From positions 2,629,777 to 2,693,776 of the forward strand of contig CP047423.1 in NCBI GenBank assembly GCA_014058405.1: a stretch of 64,000 nt of DNA, read 5' to 3'. Source of the stretch: Candidatus Nitrospira kreftii. GTDB lineage: Bacteria; Nitrospirota; Nitrospiria; Nitrospirales; Nitrospiraceae. Every line of letters starts with the position of its first letter. Position 1 is the first letter of the stretch. The notes beneath the pieces were generated by a model. That model worked only from the letters and a program-made list of their open reading frames with translations, did not search any database and had not been told where the DNA came from. Below, piece by piece: positions 16,304-23,648 of the stretch. Both the position numbers and the translations under genes were made by a program.

Positions 16304-16639
16304 ATGCAGAACAGTGTTGCAGTACTCGACGACAACCACGTGCAAGGTTCCGCCGACGCCCCCCAGGTCTGGTATGCGCGGACGCCATCAGAAGAGGCGG
16401 TCTTTCACGGGGAAGATGAGCTAGGGCGCACAGGCTGGTTTCTTCGCCTCGAAGTCACCGGGTTGTTTCCGCGTCGGTGTGGCCCCTTTGCGAGTCGGGA
16501 GGAGGCCGTCGAGACGTTGGATCGGTTCTTAAGCGACCTCGTGCCAGGGGCGCTCTGTGAGCTGGGGAATGAGCTGGACGCGGGCCAGTGTGTGGTCGAA
16601 GGAGTCCAACCCATCACCGCAACGGCGAACGAAGGGTAA
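16304..16639 (+). CDS. Hypothetical protein, element A
   Basis: A 111-aa protein; ATG 16304 follows CAGGAGGTTCCC. It reads as a compact alpha/beta domain (TGWFLRLEVTGLFPRRCGPF, then a helix SREEAVETLDRFL), similar in shape to small phage proteins that present host-like folds. No family recognised. Confidence 0.6.
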   Translation: MQNSVAVLDDNHVQGSADAPQVWYARTPSEEAVFHGEDELGRTGWFLRLEVTGLFPRRCGPFASREEAVETLDRFLSDLVPGALCELGNELDAGQCVVEGVQPITATANEG

Positions 16640-16644
16640 GTATC

Positions 16645-16992
16645 ATGACCGTCCGCGACCTCATCCAGGCCTATCGCGACGCCGACACACCACGGCGGAA
16701 CGAGGATGAGCGGCACGCGGGCTGGTGGATCGAGCGCATTGGCGGGTTTCCGGTCGGGGAGTTGTCGCCGGAGTTGATTAAGCGGCAGCTCCTCGCCTCG
16801 GCCAAGTGCGGGCGTAGTGTCTGGACCACGATCCAGAGCGTCCTGAATCATCGCAGTCTCAAACCTACATCGATCTATGCCCGCTTGAATACCAAGGCGG
16901 TTGATCGGGCCTTACAAACCCAAGCGGATCGATTCTGCAGCATCGTGAATCCCCCCGCCGTGATACCCGAGACGCTGGCGATCGGGGGTTAG
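16645..16992 (+). CDS. Miniature integrase-like protein with the Tyr box only
   Basis: A 115-aa ORF starting 5 bp after the previous stop. The first half resembles the start of a tyrosine-recombinase core-binding domain (VRDLIQAYRDAD ... WWIERIGGFPVGELSPELI). The second half matches the extreme end of the catalytic domain (LNHRSLKPTSIYARLNTKAV) with the Tyr nucleophile. The intervening Arg and HxxR motifs are missing. It is either an internally deleted integrase or a retained small protein that competes with integrase. Confidence 0.6.
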   Translation: MTVRDLIQAYRDADTPRRNEDERHAGWWIERIGGFPVGELSPELIKRQLLASAKCGRSVWTTIQSVLNHRSLKPTSIYARLNTKAVDRALQTQADRFCSIVNPPAVIPETLAIGG

Positions 16993-17039
16993 GAGTCCGT
17001 TTCGGTTGTGTCCACACCTCAATGAAAGGAGCACACGTT

Positions 17040-18134
17040 ATGGGCATGCTGTATAAGCGGGGCAACGTCTTTTGGATCAAGTACTATGCAGGCGGTCGCC
17101 CGATTCGCGAAAGTACAGGCACCGCGAAGCAGAAGGACGCCGAGCGATTCCTCAAGGATCGAGAAGGCCGTGTCGCCATGGGGGCCCCGGCCCTGCCGAA
17201 GATTGAGCGGGTGCGGTTTGCTGAGATTGCGGACGCCTTGGTGCAGGACTACACAATCTCGGGCAAGCGTGACTTACGAGACGTGAGCATCAAGTTCAGT
17301 CCTGTCCGGGCCTTCTTCGATCAGTACCGTTTACCCGCGATCACGTCGGCTGTCATTGCCTCCTATATCCAGCTCCGTCAGGCGGCAGGCTTAGCGAATG
17401 GGACAATTAACCGGGAACTCTCCATTCTCGGGAAAGCCCTGCGGTTAGCGCACGATCGGGGGCAACTCGTGCGGGTGCCACGGATTCACATGCTGCAGGA
17501 AGCGGCTCCTCGGGCGGGATTCTTTGAGCAAGCGGACTTTGAGCGAGTCCGGCGACAGCTGGGCAGCCGACCGGATCTGCAAACCGCCGTCACTGTCATG
17601 TATACCTACGGCTGGCGAGTCAGTGAAGTCCTGGGATTGAGCTTAGCTCAAGTCGATCTCGGCGCGAGAACCTTGCGCCTGGATCCTGGGCAGACGAAGA
17701 ACGGGGAAGGCCGGACGGTCTACTTCACGCCAGAGCTGGAAACAATGCTCTTGCACCAAGTTGAGCGGGTCCGAGCCCTGTCCACGAAGTTGCAGCGGGT
17801 CCTCCCCTATCTCTTTCCCAATCCCCTCAAGGGCCGGTTCTATGGGCAACAGCTCCGGAACTTCCGCAAGGCGTGGGATGTGGCCTGCCAACAGGCCGGG
17901 GTCCCGGGGATGATCCGGCACGATCTCCGAAGGACCGCCGTGAGGAACTTGGTTCGCTCTGGCGTCACCGAAACTGTGGCTATGAAGATCACCGGCCATA
18001 AGACCCGGTCGGTGTTCGACCGCTACAATATTGTGAGTGCGGCGGATCTCCAGGAGGCGTCGAACAAACTTCATGGGCACAGTTTAGGCACAAATCACGA
18101 ATCGACCTTGACACCTGTCACGATAACCCGTTAA
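17040..18134 (+). CDS. Tyrosine integrase of element A
   Basis: A 364-aa protein from ATG 17040 (AAAGGAG upstream). It has an N-terminal arm-binding domain (MLYKRGNVFWIKYYAGGRPI), a SAM-like core-binding domain (about 70-160) and a catalytic domain with Arg in TYGWRVSEVL, HDLRRTAVRN (HxxR), GHKTRSVFDRY (His and Tyr nucleophile). All residues are present, so it is probably active. The stop codon is 12 bp before the intact tRNA-Thr, the normal int/att arrangement. Its 3' end contains arm-type repeats and a promoter-like sequence for the tRNA. It is related to integrase B but clearly diverged. Confidence 0.95.
   Translation: MGMLYKRGNVFWIKYYAGGRPIRESTGTAKQKDAERFLKDREGRVAMGAPALPKIERVRFAEIADALVQDYTISGKRDLRDVSIKFSPVRAFFDQYRLPAITSAVIASYIQLRQAAGLANGTINRELSILGKALRLAHDRGQLVRVPRIHMLQEAAPRAGFFEQADFERVRRQLGSRPDLQTAVTVMYTYGWRVSEVLGLSLAQVDLGARTLRLDPGQTKNGEGRTVYFTPELETMLLHQVERVRALSTKLQRVLPYLFPNPLKGRFYGQQLRNFRKAWDVACQQAGVPGMIRHDLRRTAVRNLVRSGVTETVAMKITGHKTRSVFDRYNIVSAADLQEASNKLHGHSLGTNHESTLTPVTITR
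18075..18096 (+). repeat. Candidate arm sites for integrase A, right end
   Basis: GGGCACAGTTTA (18075-18086) is an exact copy of 2976-2987 and is followed by the related GGCACAAATC. It lies 61 bp from the att core, inside the integrase 3' end. Confidence 0.55.
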
Positions 18135-18136
18135 TT
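18108..18136 (+). promoter_or_regulatory. Replacement promoter for the chimeric tRNA-Thr
   Basis: TTGACA (18108-18113), a 17-bp spacer and TTAATT (18131-18136) lie across the integrase stop codon, just upstream of the tRNA. The -35 box is perfect and the -10 weak. Element A would thus bring its own promoter along with the tRNA 5' half. Confidence 0.5.
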
Positions 18137-18146
18137 TCATTCGCAT

Positions 18147-18222
18147 GCTGGCGTAGCTCAATCGGCAGAGCAGCGGTTTTGTAAACCGCAGGTTGGAGGT
18201 TCGATTCCTCTCGCCAGCTCCA
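18147..18222 (+). tRNA. tRNA-Thr, anticodon UGU, intact
   Basis: The complete 76-nt cloverleaf has a 7-bp acceptor GCTGGCG/CGCCAGC, D arm GCTC/GAGC, anticodon stem GCGGT/ACCGC with loop TTTGTAA (anticodon TGT, reads ACA), TpsiC arm GGAGG-TTCGATT-CCTCT and an encoded CCA. Bases 18147-18187 repeat at 2819. Bases 18180-18222 and a further 24 bp repeat at 24641. It is therefore both attR of A and attL of B. Confidence 0.97.
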
Positions 18223-19414
18223 TAACTTCCGCTGACGTTTCAACCACTTTGCAGTTTACAGAATCCCTGCTCTCCCCTCCCAATTCGGCCAGTGTAACCG
18301 CGATTGTAACCGTCTCTTTCTCGAAATAGGCTGACAGCGACCGCGCCGCCTGTTCGAGATCCCTCTCGTTCACGATGTTGTACCGATCAAATACGCTCCT
18401 GGTCTTGTGCCCAGAAATCGCCATTGCTACCTTTTCAGGCACACCTGCCCGGACCATATTCCGAACGGCAGTTCGTCGGAAGTCATGAGGGATCTTGCCC
18501 TGCCAGACTTTTCGACGCTTAGCGGCATCCTCGACCAGCCTCCCCACTCCCACCGCCTCGCAGGCTTTCCTCCAAGAATGACTCAAAGTCTGCAGGCGAA
18601 CCCCTCCCCGATGGCAGATCCATGGGCAGGCAGGCCACTTCTTATCGCACCGGGCTTTCCATGTCCGCAGGACTCGATGGAGATCACCCGTGAGGAAGAG
18701 TACTCGCGGAGTATTCGTCTTCGTATCCTGTGCTTGAAGAAAGAGCTTCCCCTCAGTCCAGTTGATCTGCCGCCACTGAAGGGAACAGACCTCCCCCATC
18801 CTCATACCGCTGTAATAGGCGAGACTGACGGCGACCTGTGCATAATCAGGCAAGGCCCCTCTCAATGCGAGAAAGTCCTCATGCTCAAAGAACCCGGACC
18901 GGATATTGCGCTCTTTCAACATGGAGATATGAGGCACACGCCCAACGAGTTGAGGGGTTTGTTCGAACCCCAAACGAAACATTCGTTTGAGGCACCCAAG
19001 TTCACGGTTTATTGTGGCATTGGCAGCGCCATAGTTCTGACGCTTGACGACGTACGCTTTGATTCGTTCGCTCGTGATTCGGACCGCACGCATCTTCTGG
19101 AAGAACGGCTTAAGATGGAGCATGAATTCTCCTAACCGTCTGGCCGTCTTTCGTTTGTTCATCTCATAGTCCTGCTTGACTAGGTCCGCAAGATCTTCGA
19201 ACCGAGTCCGATGGACTCTCGGTCCACTGTACAGCCCTCTGGCAACATCACCCTCTCGCTCCTTTAAAATCCTGAGAGCCTCAGCACGATCGAAGGTTTT
19301 GGTACCTTCCTGAATCGGTCTTCCCTCAATGTAGTATTTCATCCAGTACGGGCCGACCTCGGAGAGGTTACCCGTTGTCGGGTCCCGCTTCTTCCTGCGA
19401 TATATCATACCCAT
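18158..19414 (-). CDS. Tyrosine integrase of element B, tail encoded in the tRNA
   Basis: A 418-aa protein from ATG 19414 (GAGGGAGAGCACCG upstream; a longer in-frame start at 19462 is less likely). Catalytic residues: Arg in YYSGMRMGEVC, HDFRRTAVRN, GHKTRSVFDRY. The last 20 or so residues (ELARGIEPPTCGLQNRCSAD) are read from the antisense strand of the tRNA-Thr gene, so integration itself supplies the C-terminus and stop codon. Points toward the tRNA, convergent with integrase A. It overlaps the AlpA-like gene by 47 bp. Confidence 0.95.
   Translation of the reverse strand: MGMIYRRKKRDPTTGNLSEVGPYWMKYYIEGRPIQEGTKTFDRAEALRILKEREGDVARGLYSGPRVHRTRFEDLADLVKQDYEMNKRKTARRLGEFMLHLKPFFQKMRAVRITSERIKAYVVKRQNYGAANATINRELGCLKRMFRLGFEQTPQLVGRVPHISMLKERNIRSGFFEHEDFLALRGALPDYAQVAVSLAYYSGMRMGEVCSLQWRQINWTEGKLFLQAQDTKTNTPRVLFLTGDLHRVLRTWKARCDKKWPACPWICHRGGVRLQTLSHSWRKACEAVGVGRLVEDAAKRRKVWQGKIPHDFRRTAVRNMVRAGVPEKVAMAISGHKTRSVFDRYNIVNERDLEQAARSLSAYFEKETVTIAVTLAELGGESRDSVNCKVVETSAEVMELARGIEPPTCGLQNRCSAD
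18293..18312 (+). repeat. Candidate arm sites for integrase B, left end
   Basis: TGTAACCG at 18293-18300 and 18305-18312, a 12-bp period, 46 bp inside the attL core repeat. The matching pair at 24489/24501 near the other end has the same spacing. Confidence 0.55.
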
Positions 19415-19604
19415 CGGTGCTCTCCCTCTTGTGTTTCTCAATGAACTTATCCATGTCCACAATGTCGACCATCACACGCCGTCCCTGTCGGACTTGCGGG
19501 AGATGCCCTTCCCAAATCAGATGCCGAATCCCCCATGGACTTCGACCGAGATACTTCCCAGCCTCCTTCACACTGTACAACCGTTTGCTAATTGGCTCAC
19601 TCAT
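19368..19604 (-). CDS. AlpA/MerR-like excisionase candidate
   Basis: A 78-aa protein from ATG 19604. Residues 8-50 (LYSVKEAGKYLGRSPWGIRH then GHLPQVRQGRRVMVDIVDMD) form the winged HTH_17/AlpA fold used by recombination directionality factors. It overlaps the integrase B start by 47 bp, so the two are co-translated. It is probably the Xis of element B. Confidence 0.78.
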   Translation of the reverse strand: MSEPISKRLYSVKEAGKYLGRSPWGIRHLIWEGHLPQVRQGRRVMVDIVDMDKFIEKHKRESTDGYDISQEEAGPDNG

Positions 19605-19633
19605 CTCACTCACCCCCTTTCTTTGGTAAGACT

Positions 19634-19882
19634 CTATCCTTCTCCACCAAGATCGGCCAACCGATCCGCACGCTTTCTCAGCACTTGAACAGCCTTCCGA
19701 CCGATTGACTCGACTACCACCTTCATAGCGTCCACCTCGCCCTCCAAGACCATGTCCATGATGACGGCACTTCTTACGTATTCTGAAACGGTGCAACCCT
19801 GCTTATTCGCAACTTTCTCAATCAACTTTCGCTCATCCGGCGTAACCTTGAACTGCATCAGCTCTGTGCGTGATGGACCCAT
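19634..19882 (-). CDS. Ribbon-helix-helix repressor of element B
   Basis: An 82-aa protein from ATG 19882 (GGAGGGCACA upstream). N-terminal RHH (ELMQFKVTPDERKLIEKVAN then CTVSEYVRSAVIMDMV), with a helical C-terminus. It is the first gene of the leftward xis-int operon and is preceded by a strong promoter containing a palindrome, which suggests autorepression and control of integrase expression. Confidence 0.75.
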   Translation of the reverse strand: MGPSRTELMQFKVTPDERKLIEKVANKQGCTVSEYVRSAVIMDMVLEGEVDAMKVVVESIGRKAVQVLRKRADRLADLGGEG

Positions 19883-19922
19883 TGTGCCCTCCATTGAAAT
19901 ACGTTATGTATTACGATCCATG

Positions 19923-19951
19923 TATATAATACTATCGGTATTATATGTCAA
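19923..19951 (-). promoter_or_regulatory. Promoter with embedded operator for the xis-int operon
   Basis: On the minus strand: TTGACA (19951-19946), exact 17-bp spacer, TATATA (19928-19923). The spacer and -10 contain the inverted repeat ATAATAC-N5-GTATTAT (19926-19944). The start codon of the RHH gene is 41 bp downstream of the -10 box. A repressor bound here would exclude polymerase. Confidence 0.75.
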
Positions 19952-20139
19952 GGACACTTTCCACAGCTCTAACTGATTGGATTTATTGCCATGCGGAGTC
20001 GCTGTTGGATCTGAGACTTGATCTGAGGATGGCCACACCAGCTCGACTGCCTTGGGTGGATGGTATCTGCGGAACTATCCGCTAATCCCACTCTTCTACT
20101 CTCCTCAAGAAGATCAGCCGCGAATGTTCATCTGCGTAC

Positions 20140-20454
20140 CTACAAAGAACAACGCGGATTGTGAGAAAGGATGCTGCTAGCAACCCAGTCGCCGTAACCC
20201 TGAATCAGCGTTCCTAGGCACACGACGACAATTGCGACCCTGGTAGCATCATGTGCGGACTGAGTACCCCAGAAAGGCGTTTCATCAACAGAGGTTGTTT
20301 GAAGCAGCTTCCAGTACTCAAGAAGAATTCCTGCGGTGACGACCACAGCTCCAGATCGCGTTACGTGTGACCAGTCGCAACGTATCCAACCTAAGAAAGT
20401 TGCTCCAGAAACCACAGCAATCACAGTCACAAAAGTTAACCAGTGCTTGCTCAT
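20140..20454 (-). CDS. Small membrane protein, element B
   Basis: A 104-aa protein with about three hydrophobic helices (WLTFVTVIAVVSGATFLGW; SGAVVVTAGILLEYW; ATRVAIVVVCLGTLIQGY). No family recognised. Its 3' two-thirds are duplicated as a decayed fragment at 21848-22010. Confidence 0.6.
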   Translation of the reverse strand: MSKHWLTFVTVIAVVSGATFLGWIRCDWSHVTRSGAVVVTAGILLEYWKLLQTTSVDETPFWGTQSAHDATRVAIVVVCLGTLIQGYGDWVASSILSHNPRCSL

Positions 20455-20641
20455 GCCCAATCAATTCAATTCGTCGTCAAACATCGAGTCGCCTATCCGG
20501 ATCAACAGGAATGGCGGTTCAACAACCGTGATAACTCATATCTGTTTCGCAACACTCATAAAGCTACTTGCTTCAAAGAATTTAGAATATCAGAAGTTAA
20601 TTGCCTCTTGATTAAATACGCTCGTGGGGTGACCGCCTCCT

Positions 20642-21454
20642 CTAAGGTCGTCTTTTTAGAAGTATACTGGCGTCATCACCTCTTACAATATCGAATGCTG
20701 TTGTTACTGCCTCGGCTCTATTGCTGGAAGCTCTAACTGTGAAGTAGGAAAATCTTTCGACATTTTTAACGATCGGGACATAAAACCTGACTCTGCCCTC
20801 ATAAACTGAAGGCACGGCTAGCGAGCCTTCTGGGCATTTTCTTCCGTTACATTCGACAACAGCATCAAAAAATGCATCATCGCCAGGATTAAGATCTACT
20901 GATACTTCTGCGGGAGCATGGTATCGGCAATCGAAAAGACTATCTGTAGATGAAACGGGAAGTTTAATTGGAAACTCAAAATCGTTCCCTCTGATCATGA
21001 CAAGTTCAGCGTGGGTAATTCTAGCTGTGCCAGCATTCTTAAGTCTAAGTCTTGCGAGCCTCGCTACCTTTGCTGGGCAGACTTTGTTTGCCTGAGGCAT
21101 AATAGTCGGAGGCTCTATAGAACTGTCTATGACTAATTCTGATATTGCTCTTTTTGTAGGAAGTTCATCTCCTTTAGTTAACCCCCTTAGAGCCTCATCG
21201 GCGCTTTTGGTGGCCATGTCATCCTTACTAAATGGAATTAAGAAAGTGGCTAGAATAAAACCTCCAATAAGAATACCGCACCATCTAAGCCTTTCCTTTC
21301 TGACCCACCCTCTTCCATTGCCAAACTCCCACAATGCCGCAGTGGAGAATATTACTAATCCGGTCCAGGCGAACCACTCGATTATTGGTTTATCTACGAA
21401 CGATTGGACCACCAAACATAAAAATGCGACGGCGAGCTCGATATAAAGACGCAT
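20642..21454 (-). CDS. Membrane-anchored protein with extracytoplasmic domain
   Basis: A 270-aa protein from ATG 21454 (the frame is open further upstream, but without a good start). Three hydrophobic helices lie in the first 85 residues (LYIELAVAFLCLVVQSFV; WFAWTGLVIFSTAALWEF; WCGILIGGFILATFLIPF), then a beta-rich domain with possible disulphide Cys residues (FDCRYHAPAEVSVDL ... VVECNGRKCPEG). No family recognised. The AT-rich composition differs from the chromosomal flanks. Confidence 0.65.
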   Translation of the reverse strand: MRLYIELAVAFLCLVVQSFVDKPIIEWFAWTGLVIFSTAALWEFGNGRGWVRKERLRWCGILIGGFILATFLIPFSKDDMATKSADEALRGLTKGDELPTKRAISELVIDSSIEPPTIMPQANKVCPAKVARLARLRLKNAGTARITHAELVMIRGNDFEFPIKLPVSSTDSLFDCRYHAPAEVSVDLNPGDDAFFDAVVECNGRKCPEGSLAVPSVYEGRVRFYVPIVKNVERFSYFTVRASSNRAEAVTTAFDIVRGDDASILLKRRP

Positions 21455-21518
21455 GCCGCCAATAATACAACAGCACACTGTATCAAGTACAAAATCGTGA
21501 GGAGAGTAGATGGCAATT

Positions 21519-21847
21519 GGGGGAGTCTCACGACACCCCCTTACCCCCCATGAGCAGCGCCCGCGTTGCCGCCGGCGAGGAAGAAACATAAACCCGTTGC
21601 GGTGGCTTACTCAGGGGAGGCAACCGCGCCAGGAACAACCAACCTGGCACGCTTGCAGCCCCATCGCTCGCTACTAGGAATTAGTCTCCTGCCCTGGCTG
21701 GTGGGGGGGCCGGAGACTTGATGTATTCATGGTTACCCGGCAATTCGGGTCTTGGAATCCTAATATCCATCCGAACGTCCCAGCCCCGCCGTTCCAGTAC
21801 TTCAGTGCGCAGCACTCCGCTATTCGACGCACCACTTCGCTATATAA
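21519..21847 (-). repeat. Hairpin region plus decayed rep 3' end, copy 1
   Basis: A diverged copy of 23320-23648. It opens with the hairpin GGGGGAGTC-TCAC-GACACCCCC (21519-21540), then a Gly/Cys-rich conserved stretch, and ends with 110 bp matching the rep C-terminus. It is fused at 21847 to a remnant of the small membrane gene. Confidence 0.8.
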
Positions 21848-22010
21848 ATAACGAGGATTGTGAGAAAGGATGCTGCTAGCAACTCAGTCGCCACAACCTT
21901 GAAGCAGCGTTCCTAGGCATACGACGACAATTGCGACCCTGGCAGCATCATGTGCGGACTGCGTTCCCCAGAAAGTTCGGAGAAGCTTCCAGTACTCAAA
22001 CAGAATTGCT
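21848..22010 (-). pseudogene. Remnant of the 20140-20454 membrane gene
   Basis: Closely similar to 20150-20330, beginning in GATTGTGAGAAAGGATGCTG, with an internal deletion of about 25 bp and no start codon. It shows that an earlier copy of element B or a tandem duplication has decayed here. Confidence 0.75.
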
Positions 22011-22054
22011 GATAGTCATTGACCATCCCTAGTACCCCTCCTAGAATGCCTGGC

Positions 22055-22390
22055 ATGGTACGCAGCTTCATCGTCTATTCCACCGTCCTACTCCTGCTGA
22101 TTGTTTCATCGGGCTGTACTCCCAACCTCCACCACTTTTCGCGGGAGATACTGGACCGGCAAGATGAGTCGTCAAGCATGGACTCGGCATTCCAACAGGA
22201 CGTGACCGAGTGTCATCGAGATGTTCTCTACGAGTCTAATTTGGAGGCATTAATGGGTACGGCCCATGTGATGTTTTTGGAACGAGACCTAAGCCGCTGC
22301 TTGGAGGCACGAGGGTGGACACCGACGCCAAGCGGAGAGCATGCCTATCAGCTTGACACGTGGACGCAAGAAGCAGTGGTGGTGAAATAA
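22055..22390 (+). CDS. Small lipoprotein
   Basis: A 111-aa protein; ATG 22055 gives a clean lipoprotein signal ending in the lipobox LIVSSGC. The mature part has two further Cys residues (VTECHRDVLY, LSRCLEARGW) likely to pair. No family recognised. It is the only rightward gene in element B and lies between remnants, so it may be a later arrival. Confidence 0.65.
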   Translation: MVRSFIVYSTVLLLLIVSSGCTPNLHHFSREILDRQDESSSMDSAFQQDVTECHRDVLYESNLEALMGTAHVMFLERDLSRCLEARGWTPTPSGEHAYQLDTWTQEAVVVK

Positions 22391-22465
22391 GCCATCAGCC
22401 CAAGGCAGCTGTATTGCGAGCAATCTGTCCCCTGGAGCCAGGATATCAACGGGAGGAACGAACCA

Positions 22466-22576
22466 GGATATTTGTTCGAACGTCCCTGCCCCGCCGATAC
22501 CGGACCAGTTTGACCAGGTAGGTTCCAGGTCGGGGCCTCTGTACGTTGACTTACCTCTGTGCCTTACCCACGATCG
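22466..22576 (-). pseudogene. Scrambled rep fragment
   Basis: The minus strand reads a piece like the Rep middle (GKSTYRGPDLEPT against Rep GQVNVRGPRPGTS) fused by deletion to a piece like the Rep C-terminus (IGGAGTFEQISWF against NGGAGTFGWISGF). This is a third, older rep remnant. Confidence 0.65.
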
Positions 22577-22577
22577 A

Positions 22578-22988
22578 TCACAAATCCCCAATCCGAACCC
22601 ATGAAATACGGGTGAAGTGTTTGCGATCATAGGTGAGGATCTGTGTGAGTCCCTGGTCTTTCATATGGAAGGCGTTGTACGCATCCACAAAATCAATGTT
22701 TGCGTGAACATAGAGATCCAGGGCCATAAAGAGCAACGGGGCTTCCGGACAGTGCAGATTGGCTGTATTCAGGATCTTTTCGACCTTCGCGGCGATATCC
22801 GACTTCTCCAGCTTATAGAAGGATTCGAGTGTCCAAACAATCTCCGCGATGACCAGCAGACTGGTTGCCAATTTGACTTTTCCTCGCAGGGCATCACGAA
22901 ACAGTGACTCGGCGCGCTTGGCTTTTACCGGATCGTCGTTGGTCAGAAAACGGAGAAAGACATTGGTATCAACGAAGAGACTAGCCAT
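22578..22988 (-). CDS. vapC: PIN-domain toxin, VapC family
   Basis: A 136-aa PIN nuclease: first Asp in MASLFVDTNVFLRFL, Glu in VIAEIVWTLE, Asp pair in NIDFVDAYNA, final Asp in LTYDRKHF. These four acidic positions form the metal site of VapC RNases. The start overlaps the AbrB-type antitoxin gene by 8 bp. Confidence 0.9.
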   Translation of the reverse strand: MASLFVDTNVFLRFLTNDDPVKAKRAESLFRDALRGKVKLATSLLVIAEIVWTLESFYKLEKSDIAAKVEKILNTANLHCPEAPLLFMALDLYVHANIDFVDAYNAFHMKDQGLTQILTYDRKHFTRISWVRIGDL

Positions 22989-23232
22989 GTCCGACCATCT
23001 TCTTGGCTACGGTCTGCCTCACAGACTGGCGAATCTTCTCAAAATCTTCCGGGTGCGCTGATGGCTGGACAGATCCTCTGAGATCAAGAATGGTCCCTTT
23101 GACGACCTTCAAGACGACTTCATCCCCTCGCATCACAAAGAGGACTTTCTCCCCTTCTTTCACGCCTAAGCGGTCACGAATCGCCTTGGGAATTGTAACC
23201 TGCCCTTTTCGGGTTATCGTAGATTCCAACAT
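22981..23232 (-). CDS. AbrB/MazE-type antitoxin paired with VapC
   Basis: An 83-aa protein from ATG 23232 (TGGAGGTACGT upstream). The N-terminal SpoVT/AbrB swapped-hairpin motif (STITRKGQVTIPKAIRDRLG) binds DNA, and the C-terminus would neutralise the PIN toxin. A 5'-antitoxin-toxin-3' order with overlap is typical. Confidence 0.9.
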   Translation of the reverse strand: MLESTITRKGQVTIPKAIRDRLGVKEGEKVLFVMRGDEVVLKVVKGTILDLRGSVQPSAHPEDFEKIRQSVRQTVAKKMVGHG

Positions 23233-23319
23233 ACGTACCTCCATCACGTTTGTAGTACTTTTTTAGTTTAGTACTACCTTGCCAGTGAGTCAACCTCTCC
23301 TCTGGGAAGACATGAATCA

Positions 23320-23648
23320 GGGGGAGTCTTACGACACCCCCTCTCCCCCATGAGACGCCCGCGTGCCCGCCGGCGTGAAAGAAACAAAAACTCTCTGAGG
23401 TGGCTTACTCAGGAGAGGCAATCGCGCCAGGAACAACCAACCTGGCACGCTTGCAGCCCCATCGCTCGCTACTAGGAATTAGTCTCCTGCCCTGGCTCGT
23501 GTGGGGGGCAGGAGACTTGATGTATTAGTGATTATGCGGCAATTCGGGTCTTCGAATCCTGATATCCATCCGAACGTCCCAGCCCCGCCGTTCCAGTACT
23601 TCAGCGCACAGCACTCCCCTATTCGACGCACTACTTCGCTATACAAAA
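23320..23648 (-). repeat. Hairpin region plus rep 3' end, copy 2
   Basis: Hairpin GGGGGAGTC-TTAC-GACACCCCC (23320-23341; one A:A mismatch in the stem) about 140 bp beyond the rep stop, followed by a conserved region and the rep C-terminal codons. It repeats 21519-21847. Position next to an HUH Rep makes it a candidate rolling-circle origin. Confidence 0.75.

Larger units (their letters stand above)
2819..18187 (+). mobile_element. Integrative element A, capsid-less and terminase-encoding
   Basis: The boundaries are the 41-bp direct repeat (2819-2859 and 18147-18187) formed by the 5' half of tRNA-Thr. The element of about 15.3 kb ends with a tyrosine integrase directly beside attR. Cargo includes an AlbA_2 protein, a primase-helicase with repeats resembling iterons, a terminase large subunit, a HicAB-like module, a superinfection-immunity-type membrane protein and ribbon-helix-helix regulators. 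I found no portal, capsid, tail or lysis gene. Known satellites (PICIs, tycheposon-like elements) share integrase, replication and packaging genes without structural genes. That it is a satellite rather than a prophage remnant is an inference. Confidence 0.8.

Noticed and set aside
18407-19135. A 242-codon plus-strand ORF
   Set aside because: Antisense shadow of integrase B, whose catalytic motifs are unmistakable on the other strand.
23436-23460. A sigma-54 promoter (TGGCACGCTTGCA, also at 21636)
   Set aside because: The spacing between the GG and GC elements is too short for sigma-54, and the site is part of the duplicated rep region.
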